Shown here in pieces: positions 12,901 to 24,290 of a DNA stretch of 64,000 nucleotides. Under the pieces are notes generated by a model. It had not been told where the DNA came from. It made no database searches and saw only the letters and a program-made list of their open reading frames with translations. The DNA is from Patagioenas fasciata. Taxonomy: Eukaryota > Chordata > Aves > Columbiformes > Columbidae. The DNA lies in the NCBI RefSeq assembly GCF_037038585.1, contig NW_027288510.1, positions 687,001-751,000 on the forward strand, in the 5' to 3' direction. Position numbers and translations under genes: made by a program. Position 1 is the stretch's first letter. Every line of letters starts with the position of its first letter.

Positions 12901-15900
12901 ATTGTCCCCAGGGCCCATTGTGACATTCAGGGGACCCCCTTTGTCACTGGGGCCCATTGTGACATCCCAGGACCCCCCTTTGTCCCCAGGGCCCATTGTG
13001 ACATCCTGGGGATCCCCATGTCACTGGGGCCCATTGTGACGTCCCAGGACCCCGCATTGTCCCCAGAGCCCATTGTGACATCCTGGAGACCCCCTTTGTC
13101 TCCAGGGCCCATTGTGACGTCCCAGGACCCCCCATTGTCCCCAGGGTCCATTGTTACATCCTGGGGACCACCTTGTCACTGGGACCCATCATGACACCAT
13201 GGGGACCCTCCTTGTCACTGGGGACCCATTGTGACACCATGGGGACCCCCCCTTGTCCTCAGGGCCCATTGTGACATCCTGGGCATCCCCCCTGTCCCCC
13301 GGGACCATTGTAACACCGTGCGGACCCCCTTTGTCCCCACGGCCCATTGTGACACTGTGGTGAACCCCCTTGTCCCCAGGTCCTATTGTTACGTCCCAGG
13401 AACCCCCATTGTCCCCAGGACCCATTGTGACACCTTGGGGACCCCCTTGTCACTGGAGACCCATTGTGACAGCATGGGGACCACCCCTTGTCCTCAGGGC
13501 CTATTGTGAACATCCTGGGGAACCTCCATTGTCCCCAGAGCCCATTGTGAGTTCCTGGAGACCCCCTTGTCCCCAGGTCCCATTGTGACATCCTGGGGAG
13601 CCTCTTTGTCCCCAGGGCCCATTGTGACATCCTGGGGACCTCCTTGTCCCCAGGACCCATCCTGGCACCGTGGAGACCTCCCTTGTCACTGGGGACCCAT
13701 TGTGACACCATGGGGACCTCCCTTTGTCCTCAGGGCCCATTGAGACATCCTGGGGACCCCCTTTGTCACTGGAGACCCATTGTGGCATCCCAGGAACCCC
13801 ATTGTCCCAAGGGCCCATTGTGACATCCTGGGGACCCCCCTTTGTCTCCAGGACATATTGTGACACCGTGGGGACCACATTAGTCCCCAGGGCCCATTGT
13901 GACATCCTAGGGATCCCCTCTTGTCCCCAGGGCCCCCCATTGTCCCCAGGGCCCATTGTGACATCCTGGGGACGCCCTTTGTCCCCAGGGCCCATTTTGA
14001 CACCGTCGACACCCCCCTTTGTCCCCAGGGCCCATTGTGACATCCTGGGGACCCTCCTTGTCCCCAGAGGCCATTGTGACATCCAGGGGACCCCCTTTGT
14101 CCCCAGGGCCCATTGTGACATCCTGGGGTCCCCCCTTTGTCCCCGGGGCCCATTGTGATATCCTGGGGATCCCTCCTTGTCCCCAGGGCCCATTGTGACG
14201 TCCCAGGACCCCCCATTGTCCCTAGGGCCCATTGTGACATTCAGGGGACCCCCTTTGTCACTGGGGCCCATTGTGACATCCCAGGACCCCCCTTTGTCCC
14301 CAGGGCCCATTGTGACATCCTGGGGATCCCCATGTCACTGGGGCCCATTGTGACGTCCCAGGACCCCGCATTGTCCCCAGAGCCCATTGTGACATCCTGG
14401 AGACCCCCTTTGTCTCCAGGGCCCATTGTGACGTCCCAGGACCCCCCATTGTCCCCAGGGTCCATTGTTACATCCTGGGGACCCCCTTGTCACTGGGACC
14501 CATCATGACACCATGGGGACCCTCCTTGTCACTGGGGACCCATTGTGACACCATGGGGACCCCCCCTTGTCCTCAGGGCCCATTGTGACATCCTGGGCAT
14601 CCCCCCTGTCCCCCGGGACCATTGTAACACCACCGTGCTGACCCCCTTTGTCCCCAGGGCCCATTGTGACACTGTGGGGAACCCCCTTGTCCCCAGGACC
14701 TATTGTTACGTCCCAGGACCCCCCATTGTCCCCAGGGCCCTTTGTGACACCTTGGGGACCCCCTTGTCACTGGAGACCCATTGTGACAGCATGGGGACCA
14801 CCCCTTGTCCTCAGGGCCTATTGTGAACATCCTGGGGAACCTCCATTGTCCCCAGAGCCTATTGTGATTTCCTGGAGACCCCCTTTGTCCCCAGGGCCCA
14901 TTGTGACATCCTGGGGTCCCCCCTTTGTCCCCAGGGCCCATTGAAATGTCCCAGGATCACCGTTTGTCCCCAGGGTTCATTGTGACATCCTGGGGACCCC
15001 ATTTGTCCCCACGGCCCATTGTGGCACCATGGGGAACCCCTTTGTCACTGGGGCCCATTGTGACATCCCAGGACCCCACTTTGTCCCCAGGGCTTATTGT
15101 GACACCATGGGGATCTCCCTTGTCCCCAGGGCCCATTGTGACATCCCATGACCCCCCTTTATCCCCAGTGCTATTGTGAAATACTGGGGACCCCTTTTGT
15201 CCCCAGGGCCCATTGTGGCACCATAGGGAACCCCTTTGTCAGTGGCGGCCATTGTGACATCCCAGGATTCCACTTTGTCCCCAGGGCTCGTTCTGACACC
15301 TTGGGGACTCCCATTGTCCCCAGGGCCCATTGTGACATCCTGGGCAACCCCATTGTCCCCAGGGCCCATTGTGACATCTGGGGAACGCCCTTGTCCCCAG
15401 GAGCCGTCGTGGCACTGTGGGGACCCTCCTTGTCACTTGGGCCCATTGTGACACCATGGGGACCCCCCCTTTGTCCCCAGTGCCCATTGTGACATCCTGT
15501 GCGCCCCCCTTTGTCCCCAGGGTCCATTGTGACATCTGGGGAACGCCCTTGTCCCCAGGAGCCGTCGTGGCACTGTGGGGACCCTCCTTGTCACTTGGGC
15601 CCATTGTGACACCATGGGGACCCCCCCTTTGTCCCCAGTGCCCATTGTGACATCCTGTGCGCCCCCCTTTGTCCCCAGGGTCCATTGTGACATCCTGGGC
15701 AACCCCATTGTCCCCAGGGCCCATTGTGAAATCTGGGGGACGCCCTTGTCTCCAGGACCCATCGTGGCACCGTGGGGACCCTCCTTGTCACTTGGGCCCA
15801 TTGTGACACCATGGGGACCCCCACTTTGTCTCCAGTACCCATTGTGACATCCTGGGGATCCCTCCTTGTCCCCAGGGCCCATTGTGACGTCCCAGGACCC

Positions 15901-18900
15901 CCTTTGTCACTGGGGCCCATTGTGACATCCTGTGGACCCCACATTGTCCCCAGGGCCCATTGTGACATCCTGGGGACCCCACTTGTCCCCAGGACCCATT
16001 GTGACACTATGGGAACCCCCCCTTGTGCCCAGAGCCCATTGTGACACTGTGGGTACCACCCTTGTCCGCAGGGCTCATTGTGACATCCCAGGACCCCCCT
16101 TTGTCCCCAGGGCTCATTGTGACATTCTAGGACCCCACTTTGTCCCCAGGGCCTATTGTGACACCATGGGGAACCCTCCTTGTCACTGGGAACCCATTGT
16201 GACACCATGGGGACCCCCCCTTTGTCCCCAGGGCCCATTGTCACATCCTGCGCACCCCCCTTTGTCCCCAGGGTCCATTGTGACATCCTGGGCAACCCCA
16301 TTGTCCCCAGGGCCCATTGTGACATCTAGGGGGACTCCCTTGTCCCCAGGACCCATCGTGGCACCGTGGGGTCCCCCATTGTTCCCAGGGCCCATTGTGA
16401 CGTCCCAGGACCCCCATTGTCCCCAGGGCCCATTGTGACATCCCAGGACCCCACTTTGTCCCCAGGGCTTATTGTGACACCATGGGGATCTCCCTTGTCC
16501 CCAGGGCCCATTGTGACATCCCAGGACCCCCCATTGTCCCCAGGGCCCATTGTGACATCCTGGGGACCCCACTTGTCCCCAGGACCCATTGTGACACTAT
16601 GGGGACCCCCCCTTGTGCCCAGGGCCCATTGTGAAACCGTGGGTACCACCCTTGTCTGCAGGGCTCATTGTGACATCCCAGGACCCCCCATTGTCCCCAG
16701 GGCCCATTGTGACATTCAGGGGACCCCCCTTTGTCCCCAGGGCCCATTCTGATACCGTGGGGACCCCCTTTGTCCCCAGGGCCCATTGTGACATGCTGGG
16801 GACGCTCTTTGTCCCCAGGGCCCATTGTGACATCCTGGGGACCCTCCTTGTCCCCAGAGCCCATTGTGACATCCAGGGGACCCCCTTTGTCCCCAGGGCC
16901 CATTGTGAAATCCTGGGGACCCTCCTTGTCCCCAGAGCCCATTGTGACATCCAGGGGACCCCCTTTGTCCCCAGGGCCCATTGTGGCACCATAGGGACCC
17001 CCTTTGTCACTGGGGCCCATTGTGACATCCCAGGACCCCCCATTGTCCCCAGGGCCCATTGTGACATCCTCGGCACCCCCTTGTCCCCAGGGCCCATTGT
17101 GACATTCAGGGGACCCCTCTTTGTCCCCAGGGCCCATTGTGAACGTCCCAGGACCCCCCATTGTTTCCAGGGCCCATTGTGACATCCTGGGGATCCCTCC
17201 TTGTCCCCAGGGCCCATTGTGATGTCCCAGGACCCCCCATTATCCCCAGGGCCCATTGTGACATCCTGGGCAACCCCATTGTCCCCAGGGCCCATTGTGA
17301 CATCTGGGGGACGCCCTTGTCCCCAGGACCCATCGTGGCACCGTGGGGACCCTCCTTGTCACTTGGGCCCATTGTGACACCATGGGGACACCCCCTTTAT
17401 CCCCAGTGCCCATTGTGACATCCTGCGGACCCCCCTTTGTCCCCAGGGCCCATTTTGAAATTCAGGGGACCCACCATTGTCCCCAGGGCCCATTGTGAGG
17501 TCCCAGGACCCCCCATTGTCCCCAGGGCCCATTGTGACATCCTCGGCACCCCCTTGTCCCCAGGGTCCATTGTGACATCCCAGGACCCCCCATTGTCCCC
17601 AGGGCCCATTGTGACATTCAGGGGAACCCCTTTGTCCCCAGGGCCCATTGTGACATCGTGGGGACCCCCTTTGTCCCAAGACTTCATTGTGACATCCTGG
17701 GGTCCCCCCATGTCCTCAGGGTCCATTGTGACAGCCCAGGACCTTACATTGTCCCCAGGGCCCATTGTGATATCTTGGGGACCCCCTTGTTCCCAAGGCC
17801 CATTGTGACATCCTGGGGACCCCCCCTTGTCCCCAGGGCCCATTGTGACATTCAGGGGACCCCCCTTTGTCCCCAGGGCCCATTGTGACATCGTGGGGAC
17901 CCCCTTTGTCCCAAGACTTCATTGTGACATCCTGGGGTCCCCCCTTGTCCTCAGGGTCCATTGTGACAGCCCAGGACCTTACATTGTCCCCAGGGCCCAT
18001 AGTGATATCTTGGGGACCCCCTTGTTCCCAAGGCCCATTGTGACATCCTGGGGACCCCACCTTGTCCCCAGGGCCCATTGTGACATCCCAGGACCCCCCA
18101 TTGTCCCCAGGGCCCATTGTGACATCCTCGGCACGCCCTTGTCCCCAGGGCCCATTGTGACATCCTGGGGACCCCCCCTTGTCCCCAGGGCTCATTGTGA
18201 CGTCCCAGGACCCCCCGTTGTCCCCAGGGCCCATTGTGACATCCTGGGGATCCCTCCTTGTCCCCAGGGCCCATTGTGATGTCCCAGGACCCCCCATTGT
18301 CCCCAGGGCCCATTGTGACATCCTCTGCACCCCCTTGTCCCCAGGGCCCGTTGTGACATTCAGGGGACCCCTCTTTGTCCCCAGGGCCCATTGTGACATC
18401 CTGGGGACCCCCCCTTGTCCCCAGGGCCCATTGTGACATCCTGGGGACCCCCCCTTGTCCCCAGGGCCCATTGTGACGTCCCAGGTCCCCCCATTGTCCC
18501 CAGGGCCCATTGTGACATCCTGGGGATCCCTCCTTGTCCCCAGGGCCCATTGTGGCACCATGGGGAACCCCTTTGTCACTGGGGGCCATTGTGACATTCC
18601 AGGATTCCACTTTGTCCCCAGGGCCCGTTCTGAACACCTTGGGGCCTCCCATTGTCCCCAGGGCCCATTGTGACATCTGGGGGACGCCCTTGTCCCCAGG
18701 ACCCATCGTGGCACCGTGGGGACCCTCCTTGTCACTTGGGCCCATTGTGACACCATGGGGACCCCCCCTTTGTCCCCAGTGCCCATTGTGACATCCTGCG
18801 GACCCCCCTTTGTCCCCAGGGCCCATTTTGACATTCCGGGGACCCACCATTGTCCTCAGGGCCCATTGTGAGGTCCCAGGACCCCCCATTGTCCCCAGGG

Positions 18901-20031
18901 CCCATTGTGACATCCTCGGCACCCCCTTGTCCCCAGGGTCCATTGTGACACTATGGGGACCCCCCCTTGTGCCCAGGGCCCATTGTGACACCGTGGGTAC
19001 CACCCTTGTCCCCAGGGCTCATTGTGACATCCCAGGACCCCCCATTGTCCCCAGGGCCCATTGTGACATTCAGGGGACCCCCTTTGTCCCAAGATTTCAT
19101 TGTGACATCCTGGGGTCCCCCCTTGTCCTCAGGGTCCATTGTGACAGCCCAGGACCTTACATTGTCCCCAGGGCCCATTGTGATATCTGGGGGACCCCCT
19201 TGTTCCCAAGGCCCATTGTGACATCCTGGGGACCCCACCTTGTCCCCAGGGCCCATTGTGACGTCCCAGGACCCCCCATTGTCCCCAGGACCCATTGTGA
19301 CATTCAGGGGACCCCCTTTGTCACTGGGGCCCATTGTGAAATCCCAGGAGCCCACATTGTCCCCGGGGCCCATTGTGACATCCTGGGGACCCCCCCTTTG
19401 TCCCCAGTGCCCATTGTGACATCCTGCGGACCCCCCTTTTTCCCCAGGGCCCATTTTGACATTCAGGGGACCCACCATTGTCCTCAGGGCCCATTGTGCG
19501 GTCCCAGGACCCCCCATTGTCCCCAGGGCCCATTGTGACATCCTCGGCACCCCCTTGTCCCCAGGGTCCATTGTGACACTATGGGGACCCCCCCTTGTGC
19601 CCAGGGCCCATTGTGACACTGTGGGTACCACCCTTGTCTGCAGGGCTCATTGTGACATCCCAGGACCCCCCATTGTCCCCAGGGCCCATTGTGACATTCA
19701 GGGGACCCCCCTTGTCCCCAGGGCCCATTCTGATACCGTGGGGACCCCCTTTGTCCCCAGGGCCCATTGTGACATGCTGGGGACGCTCTTTGTCCCCAGG
19801 GCCCATTGTGACATCCTGGGGACCCCCCCTTGTCCCCAGGGCCCATTGTGACGTCCCAGGACCCCCCATTGTCCCCAGGGCCCATTGTGATATGCTGGGG
19901 AGCCCTCTTTGTCCCCAGGGCCCATTGTGAAATTCAGGGGACCCCATTGTCACCAGAGCCCATTGTGATATCCTGGCGACCGCCCTTTGTCCCCAGGGCC
20001 CATTGTGACATCCCAGGACCCCCTTTGTCCC

Positions 20032-20692
20032 TGTCGAGGGTTAGGATTGCGGGGTGACAATCAAACCCTGGCAGATGTGTTGTCAACCTGCTCTCCCCCC
20101 CCCCAATTCCCCCTTTTGCCCCTCCCTCTCCCCCCTTCCCACTCAGCACAGGCGATCGGGAGGGGAAGAAGCACAGAGGGGAGAGAGCTGGAAAAGTTCA
20201 AGATGTTTTACTGATGCTACTGATGAGAACAGAGAAAATAATACAAATATACAAAACCCATCTTGTAAGTCTGAGCAACTGCAGAGCCAGCACCCAAAGT
20301 CCTGGATCAGACTCTGCAGCCAACCGGAGCTGGATTCAGTCTCTCACTGGCCTCCGTTCGCAGGGACGACCAGCAAGGTCCTCTCCTGATATCGGCCATG
20401 AGGAAAAAAGGGAGAAAGGGAAAAGGGGCGAGATCCTCGTGATCTCCCACTTTTATATGAAGTATTCACGTGAATGGAATGTTATTCACCGTTGGTCAGT
20501 CTCTCGATCACCAGTTTCTCGTTGCCCCTCTCGCGAGATGTCCATCTGTGCTTGTCAATAAGTTTCCATTCCCTTGCTGGGTTTAACCAAAACATGTGTC
20601 TGGTTCTCCAGGAAAATGCAGCTGACATGAAGGCTTTGGCTGACAGGCAAAATTCACTAAAAGAGAAACTTGTTTTTAACAAAACCAGGACA
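20032..20692 (-). mobile_element. 3' LTR of an avian endogenous retrovirus (661 bp)
   Basis: Read on the minus strand, the element starts TGTCCTGG at 20692 and ends CCCTCGACA at 20032, giving the canonical TG...CA ends. It contains a TATA box (TATAAAA, 20451-20457 on the minus strand) and the variant polyadenylation signal AGTAAA (20207-20212), in the correct order for U3-R-U5. A second copy of the same length at 43001-43661 fixes both ends. Integrase-coding DNA lies upstream on the minus strand, so this is the 3' LTR. It abuts the 39-bp repeat directly at its outer end. Confidence 0.9.
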
Positions 20693-21053
20693 TTCCACCC
20701 CTTATCATATGACATTCACTGAATACTTAAACCTTATCAATACAATCTATCAATACAATCTAATTAATCACTACTACTATATATATATACATATGTACAT
20801 ATATACACAGGAGTAATTAATCAGTGGACCATCCTTTGAAAAGTTCATTAAGTTCATTTTGTCACCACAGTCTCCCAGGGCAGGGAAAATGGTCCAAGTG
20901 CATCTCATGACCCCTGTTGGTGGGTTAAGGACACCAACTTCCAAGAAGGTGTCGGGCGCCACTCGAAGAAGCCAGCGCTGGTTTCATCACCATTGTCTTG
21001 ATCTGAAAGACACTTATTAAACATTGTTAGTGCGGCAATTCACATCGTACAGT
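20693..21053 (-). other. ERV internal 3' untranslated segment with polypurine tract
   Basis: Between the integrase stop and the LTR lie about 360 bp without coding potential. Next to the LTR the minus strand reads AAGGGGTGGAA (20693-20703), a plausible polypurine tract for plus-strand priming. An AT-rich TATATATATA/CATATGTACATATATA stretch sits at about 20781-20812. There is no envelope reading frame, so the element either never had env or lost it. Confidence 0.65.
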
Positions 21054-21740
21054 TCAGCATTGCACATTTTCACCTAAAATCAAATCCCCTTGAGGTGCAC
21101 ACCGAACTTCTCCATCCTTAAGCATCACCCACCAGGTGCTGCCAGGTCCCTGGGCAAAAACAATCCCACGAATAGGTTTGCCTGTGCCTGAGGCAGGAGG
21201 AACCCAGACTGCCTTTCCTAAGATATTTTCCATGTGTACTACAGGGACTTTATCTCCTTCCACAGTCCATAGAATTTCTGATTGGGCAGGCCCGGCTCGA
21301 TTGGTTGATCCCCTGGTGTTGACCAACCAAGTGGCTTTTGCTAAATGTGAATCCCAGTTTTTAAAGGCTCCACCACCCAGTGCCTTTAGTGTAGTTTTTA
21401 ACAAACCATTGCACCTTTCAGTTTTCCCAGAGGCTGGTGCATGATATGGAATATGATATACCCACTCAATACCATGTTCTTTGGCCCAATTGTCTATAAT
21501 ACTGGTTTTGAAATGAGTACCATTGTCTGATTCAATTCTTTCTGGCGTACCCGGCCACCAAAGGACTTGCTTCTCAAGGCCCAAGATGGTATTTCGGGCT
21601 GTAGCATGAGGTACGGCAGATGTTTCCAACCATCCAGTGGTTGCTTCCACCATTGTAAGTACATAACGCTTACCTTGACGTGTTTGTGGAAGTGTAATAT
21701 AATCAATCTGCCAAGCTTCTCCATACTTACACTTTAACCA
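21054..21740 (-). CDS. Retroviral integrase (C-terminal part of pol), 5'-truncated ERV remnant
   Basis: The minus-strand frame runs open from the truncation near 21740 to a stop at 21054, about 228 codons. It carries the integrase catalytic core: a first acidic residue in WQIDY (about 21705), a second in ESDNGTHF, and a glutamate in GKTERCNG exactly 35 residues later. That is the DD(35)E triad of retroviral integrases, which join viral DNA to host DNA. The zinc-binding N-terminus, reverse transcriptase and everything upstream are missing, because at about 21740-21760 the sequence turns into 39-bp repeat. The carboxy end is followed by a short leader to the 3' LTR with no env. No frameshift is visible in the remaining part. 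Without RT and a 5' LTR the locus cannot be autonomous. The PYHAP and NGLLK motifs resemble class III (ERVL-like) avian elements, but the class is my inference. Confidence 0.88.
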   Translation of the reverse strand, partial: WLKCKYGEAWQIDYITLPQTRQGKRYVLTMVEATTGWLETSAVPHATARNTILGLEKQVLWWPGTPERIESDNGTHFKTSIIDNWAKEHGIEWVYHIPYHAPASGKTERCNGLLKTTLKALGGGAFKNWDSHLAKATWLVNTRGSTNRAGPAQSEILWTVEGDKVPVVHMENILGKAVWVPPASGTGKPIRGIVFAQGPGSTWWVMLKDGEVRCAPQGDLILGENVQC

Positions 21741-22805
21741 TCGCCCCCCACATAAGGACCCCCCATCTAAGGACCCCCCAGTTGCGCCCAGGGCTCATTG
21801 TAACATATCAGGACGCCCCATTGTCCCCAGGGCCCATTGTGACGTCCCAGGACCCCCCGTCATCCCCAGGGCCCATTGTGACATCCTGGGGACCTCCCTT
21901 TGTCCCCAGGGCCCATTTTGACACCGTGGGTATCCCCCTTGTCCCCAGGGCCCATTGTGACATCCTGGGGACCCCACTTGTCCCCAGAACCCATTATCAC
22001 ATCCTGGGGACCCCTGTGTCCCCAGGGCCCATTGTGACGTCCCAGGAACCCTCATTGTCCTCAGGGTGCATTGTGACATTCAGGGGACCCCCATTTGTCC
22101 CCAGGGCCCATTGTGACATCCTGGGGAGCCCCCTTTGTCCCCAGCGCCCATTGTGACACCATGGGGAACCCCCTTTGTCCCCAGTGCCCATTGTGACATC
22201 CTGGGTACCCCTATGTCCCCAGGGCCCATTGTGACGTCCCAGGACCCCCCATTGTCTCCAGGGCGCATTGTGACATCCCAGGACCCCCCCTTGTCCCCAG
22301 AGCCCATTGTGACATCCTGGGGAGCCCCCTTTGTCCCCAGGGTCCATTGTGACATCCCAGGACCCCCTTTTTTCCCCAGGGCCCATTGTGACACCATGGG
22401 GAACCCCCTTGTCACTGGGGACGCATTGTGACACAATGGGGACCCCCCCTTTTTCTCAGGTGCCCATTGTGACATCCTGGGGACCCCCTTTATCCCCAGG
22501 ACCCATTGTTACGTCCCAGGACCCTCCATAGTCCCCAGAGCCCATTGTGACATCCTGGGGTCCCCCCTTTCCCCCAGGGCCCATTGTGACATCCTGGGGA
22601 CTCCTCTGTGTCCCCTGGGCCCATTATGACATCCTGGGCACCCCGTTTGTCCCCAGGGCCCATTGTGACATCCCAGGGGCCCACTTTGTCCCCAGGGCCA
22701 TTGTGACATCCTGGTGACTCCCTTTGTCCCCAGGGCCCATTGTGGCACCATGGGGACCCTCTTTGTCACTGGGGCCCATTGTGACATCCCAGGACCCCAC
22801 TTTGT
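21741..22805 (+). repeat. 39-bp minisatellite, plus orientation (about 27 units)
   Basis: The same unit as in the first block resumes immediately after the truncated integrase. It begins with degenerate units (ACATAAGGACCCCCCATC and TAAGGACCCCCCAGTT) and ends with CTTTGT at 22805, where the inverted-repeat arm sequence begins. No gene is seen. Confidence 0.93.
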
Positions 22806-23010
22806 CTTAGAAGGTCACTGATCGGACTACTGGTACATCCTGACTCTGCTTTCTCAATAAACATTGAAGAACACCTGGGGTTTGTTTGCTCCAAGGGAAA
22901 ACTTCCCTGCCACGGTTCCTGGTTCCCGGTCCTGTTTCCCGGTCCGGTTTGGCTTCGCTATCAGAACAGCTGCTGCCTCCACAGCCGCGCTCAAAGTCCC
23001 CGTTGTGACA
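22806..23010 (+). mobile_element. LTR-like fragment with AATAAA (left arm copy)
   Basis: About 205 bp of non-satellite DNA with a polyadenylation signal AATAAA at 22856-22861, ending GTTGTGACA at 23010. This layout resembles the R-U5 end of a retroviral LTR, although no matching 5' part or primer-binding site is proven. An inverted copy lies at 27228-27432. It could instead be the last exon or UTR of a retroposed transcript. Confidence 0.4.
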
Positions 23011-23081
23011 CCGGGATGGCGGGAGAAGGGGGGTGGCGGGGGCGGCAGCGGCGGCGATTGGGGGGGGGCAGTCGGGGCTGG

Positions 23082-24060
23082 GCGGACAAGCGGCGGCTGC
23101 TGCGGCTCCTCAGGCAGCGACAGCAGCAGCGATCGGGGGGACGTGGGGGGCGGACAAGCGGCGGCTGCTGCGGCTCCTCAGGCAGCGACAGCAGCAGCGA
23201 TCGGGGGGACGTGGGGGGGCGGACAAGCGGCGGCTGCTGCGGCTCCTCAGGCAGCGACAGCAGCAGCGATCGGGGGGACGTGGGGGGCGGACAAGCGGCG
23301 GCTCCTGCGGCTCCTCAGGCAGCGACAGCAGCAGCGATCGGGGGGACGTGGGGGGCGGACAAGCGGCGGCTCCTGCGGCTCCTCAGGCAGCGACAGCAGC
23401 AGCGATCGGGGGGACGTGGGGGGCGGACAAGCGGCGGCTGCTGCGGCTCCTCAGGCAGCGACAGCAGCAGCGATCGGGGGGACGTGGGGGGGCGGACAAG
23501 CGGCGGCTGCTGCGGCTCCTCAGGCAGCGACAGCAGCAGCGATCGGGGGGACGTGGGGGGCGGACAAGCGGCGGCTCCTGCGGCTCCTCAGGCAGCGACA
23601 GCAGCAGCGATCGGGGGGACGTGGGGGGCGGACAAGCGGCGGCTCCTGCGGCTCCTCAGGCAGCGACAGCAGCAGCGATCGGGGGGACGTGGGGGGCGGA
23701 CAAGCGGCGGCTGCTGCGGCTCCTCAGGCAGCGACAGCAGCAGCGATCGGGGGGACGTGGGGCGCGGACAAGCGGCGGCTGCTGCGGCTCCTCAGGCAGC
23801 GACAGCAGCAGCGATCGGGGGGACGTGGGGGGCGGACAAGCGGCGGCTGCTGCGGCTCCTCAGGCAGCGACAGCAGCAGCGATCGCGGGGACGTGGGGGG
23901 CGGACAAGCGGCGGCTGCTGCGGCTCCTCAGGCAGCGACAGCAGCAGCGATCGCGGGGACGTGGGGGGCGGACAAGCGGCGGCTGCTGCGGCTCCTCAGG
24001 CAGCGACAGCAGCAGCGATCGGGGGGACGTGGGGCGCGGACAAGCGGCGGCTCCTCCGGC
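23082..24060 (+). repeat. 68-bp GC-rich VNTR, 15 units (left arm)
   Basis: The unit begins GCGGACAAGCGGCGGCTGC and contains CTCCTCAGGCAGCGACAGC, AGCAGCGATCGGGGGGACG and a G-run. Unit starts were counted at 23082, 23150, 23219, 23287 and so on to 24036. The spacing is 68 bp, occasionally 69. Because 68 is not a multiple of three, each frame cycles through three different peptides (Ala-rich, Ser/Asp-rich, Arg/Gln-rich), and all three stay open. An ATG at 23016 with a fair context precedes the array, so expression cannot be excluded. There is no domain and the pattern fits an unselected VNTR. Confidence 0.9.
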
Positions 24061-24290
24061 CGCGGCCAGGACGTGGCTTCGCCGGCACCGGGGCCCGAGA
24101 CCGCGCGCTGTGGGGCCGGGGGTCTCCGGGGGTCCCGCAGCGGCCGCTGTGGGGCGGGATGGGGCGGCTGTGGAATTACCTGTGGGGCACTCATGGGGCT
24201 GCTGTAGGGGCTCTTAAGAGGCATGTCTGGAGCACTTATGGGGCGACTATGGGGCAGGTGCTGGGCTGCTACAGCGGGACCTGTGGGGCA
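24061..24290 (+). repeat. Inner flank of left inverted-repeat arm
   Basis: GC-rich sequence (GGCCGCGGCCAGGACGTGG onward) grading into TATGGGG/TGTGGGGC-rich text. It is matched in inverted orientation at 26544-26802 up to the motif CTGTGGGGCA. Immediately inside that motif the two arms differ (GCCATAG against CCCAGGT), which sets the inner boundary at 24290. No gene is identified. Confidence 0.85.

Larger units (their letters stand above)
3908..17141 (+). repeat. 4,377-bp higher-order repeat, three tandem copies plus about 100 bp
   Basis: Within the 39-bp array, the same sequence recurs at a constant offset of 4,377 bp. Copies are about 3908-8284, 8285-12661 and 12662-17038, with a stub to about 17141 where homology stops (GTGAACGTCC replaces GTGACATCC). 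Long stretches compared by eye look identical. One difference is position 4132 (G in copy 1), against A at 8509 and 12886. Such identity implies very recent amplification, gene conversion or an assembly duplication. Confidence 0.93.
1..20031 (+). repeat. 39-bp minisatellite array, plus orientation (about 510 units)
   Basis: The whole block is built of one 39-bp unit whose most constant part reads GGGCCCATTGTGAC, followed by variable text (ACATCCTGGGGA, ACGTCCCAGGA, ACATTCAGGGGA or ACACCATGGGGA) and a C-run plus TTTGTCCCCA. The period was measured directly, for example between 1730 and 1769. Units of 37-38 bp and variants with TTTGTCACTGGGG are interspersed, so several monomer classes exist. 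The unit is 13 codons with few stops, so long open frames appear on both strands (13-residue periodic Ser/Pro/Gly- or Met-Ser-Gln-Trp-rich peptides). These have no start context, domain or splice logic and are not annotated as genes. The array ends exactly at the LTR boundary at 20,032. Confidence 0.97.

Noticed and set aside
1-20031. Possible CRISPR array (regular repeats with variable parts)
   Set aside because: Repeats are contiguous with no unique spacers, the genome is clearly avian, and no cas genes exist.
22864-24207. 447-codon frame beginning in the LTR-like fragment
   Set aside because: It starts at TTG rather than ATG and consists of cycling 68-bp VNTR readings; kept only as an expression question in the findings.
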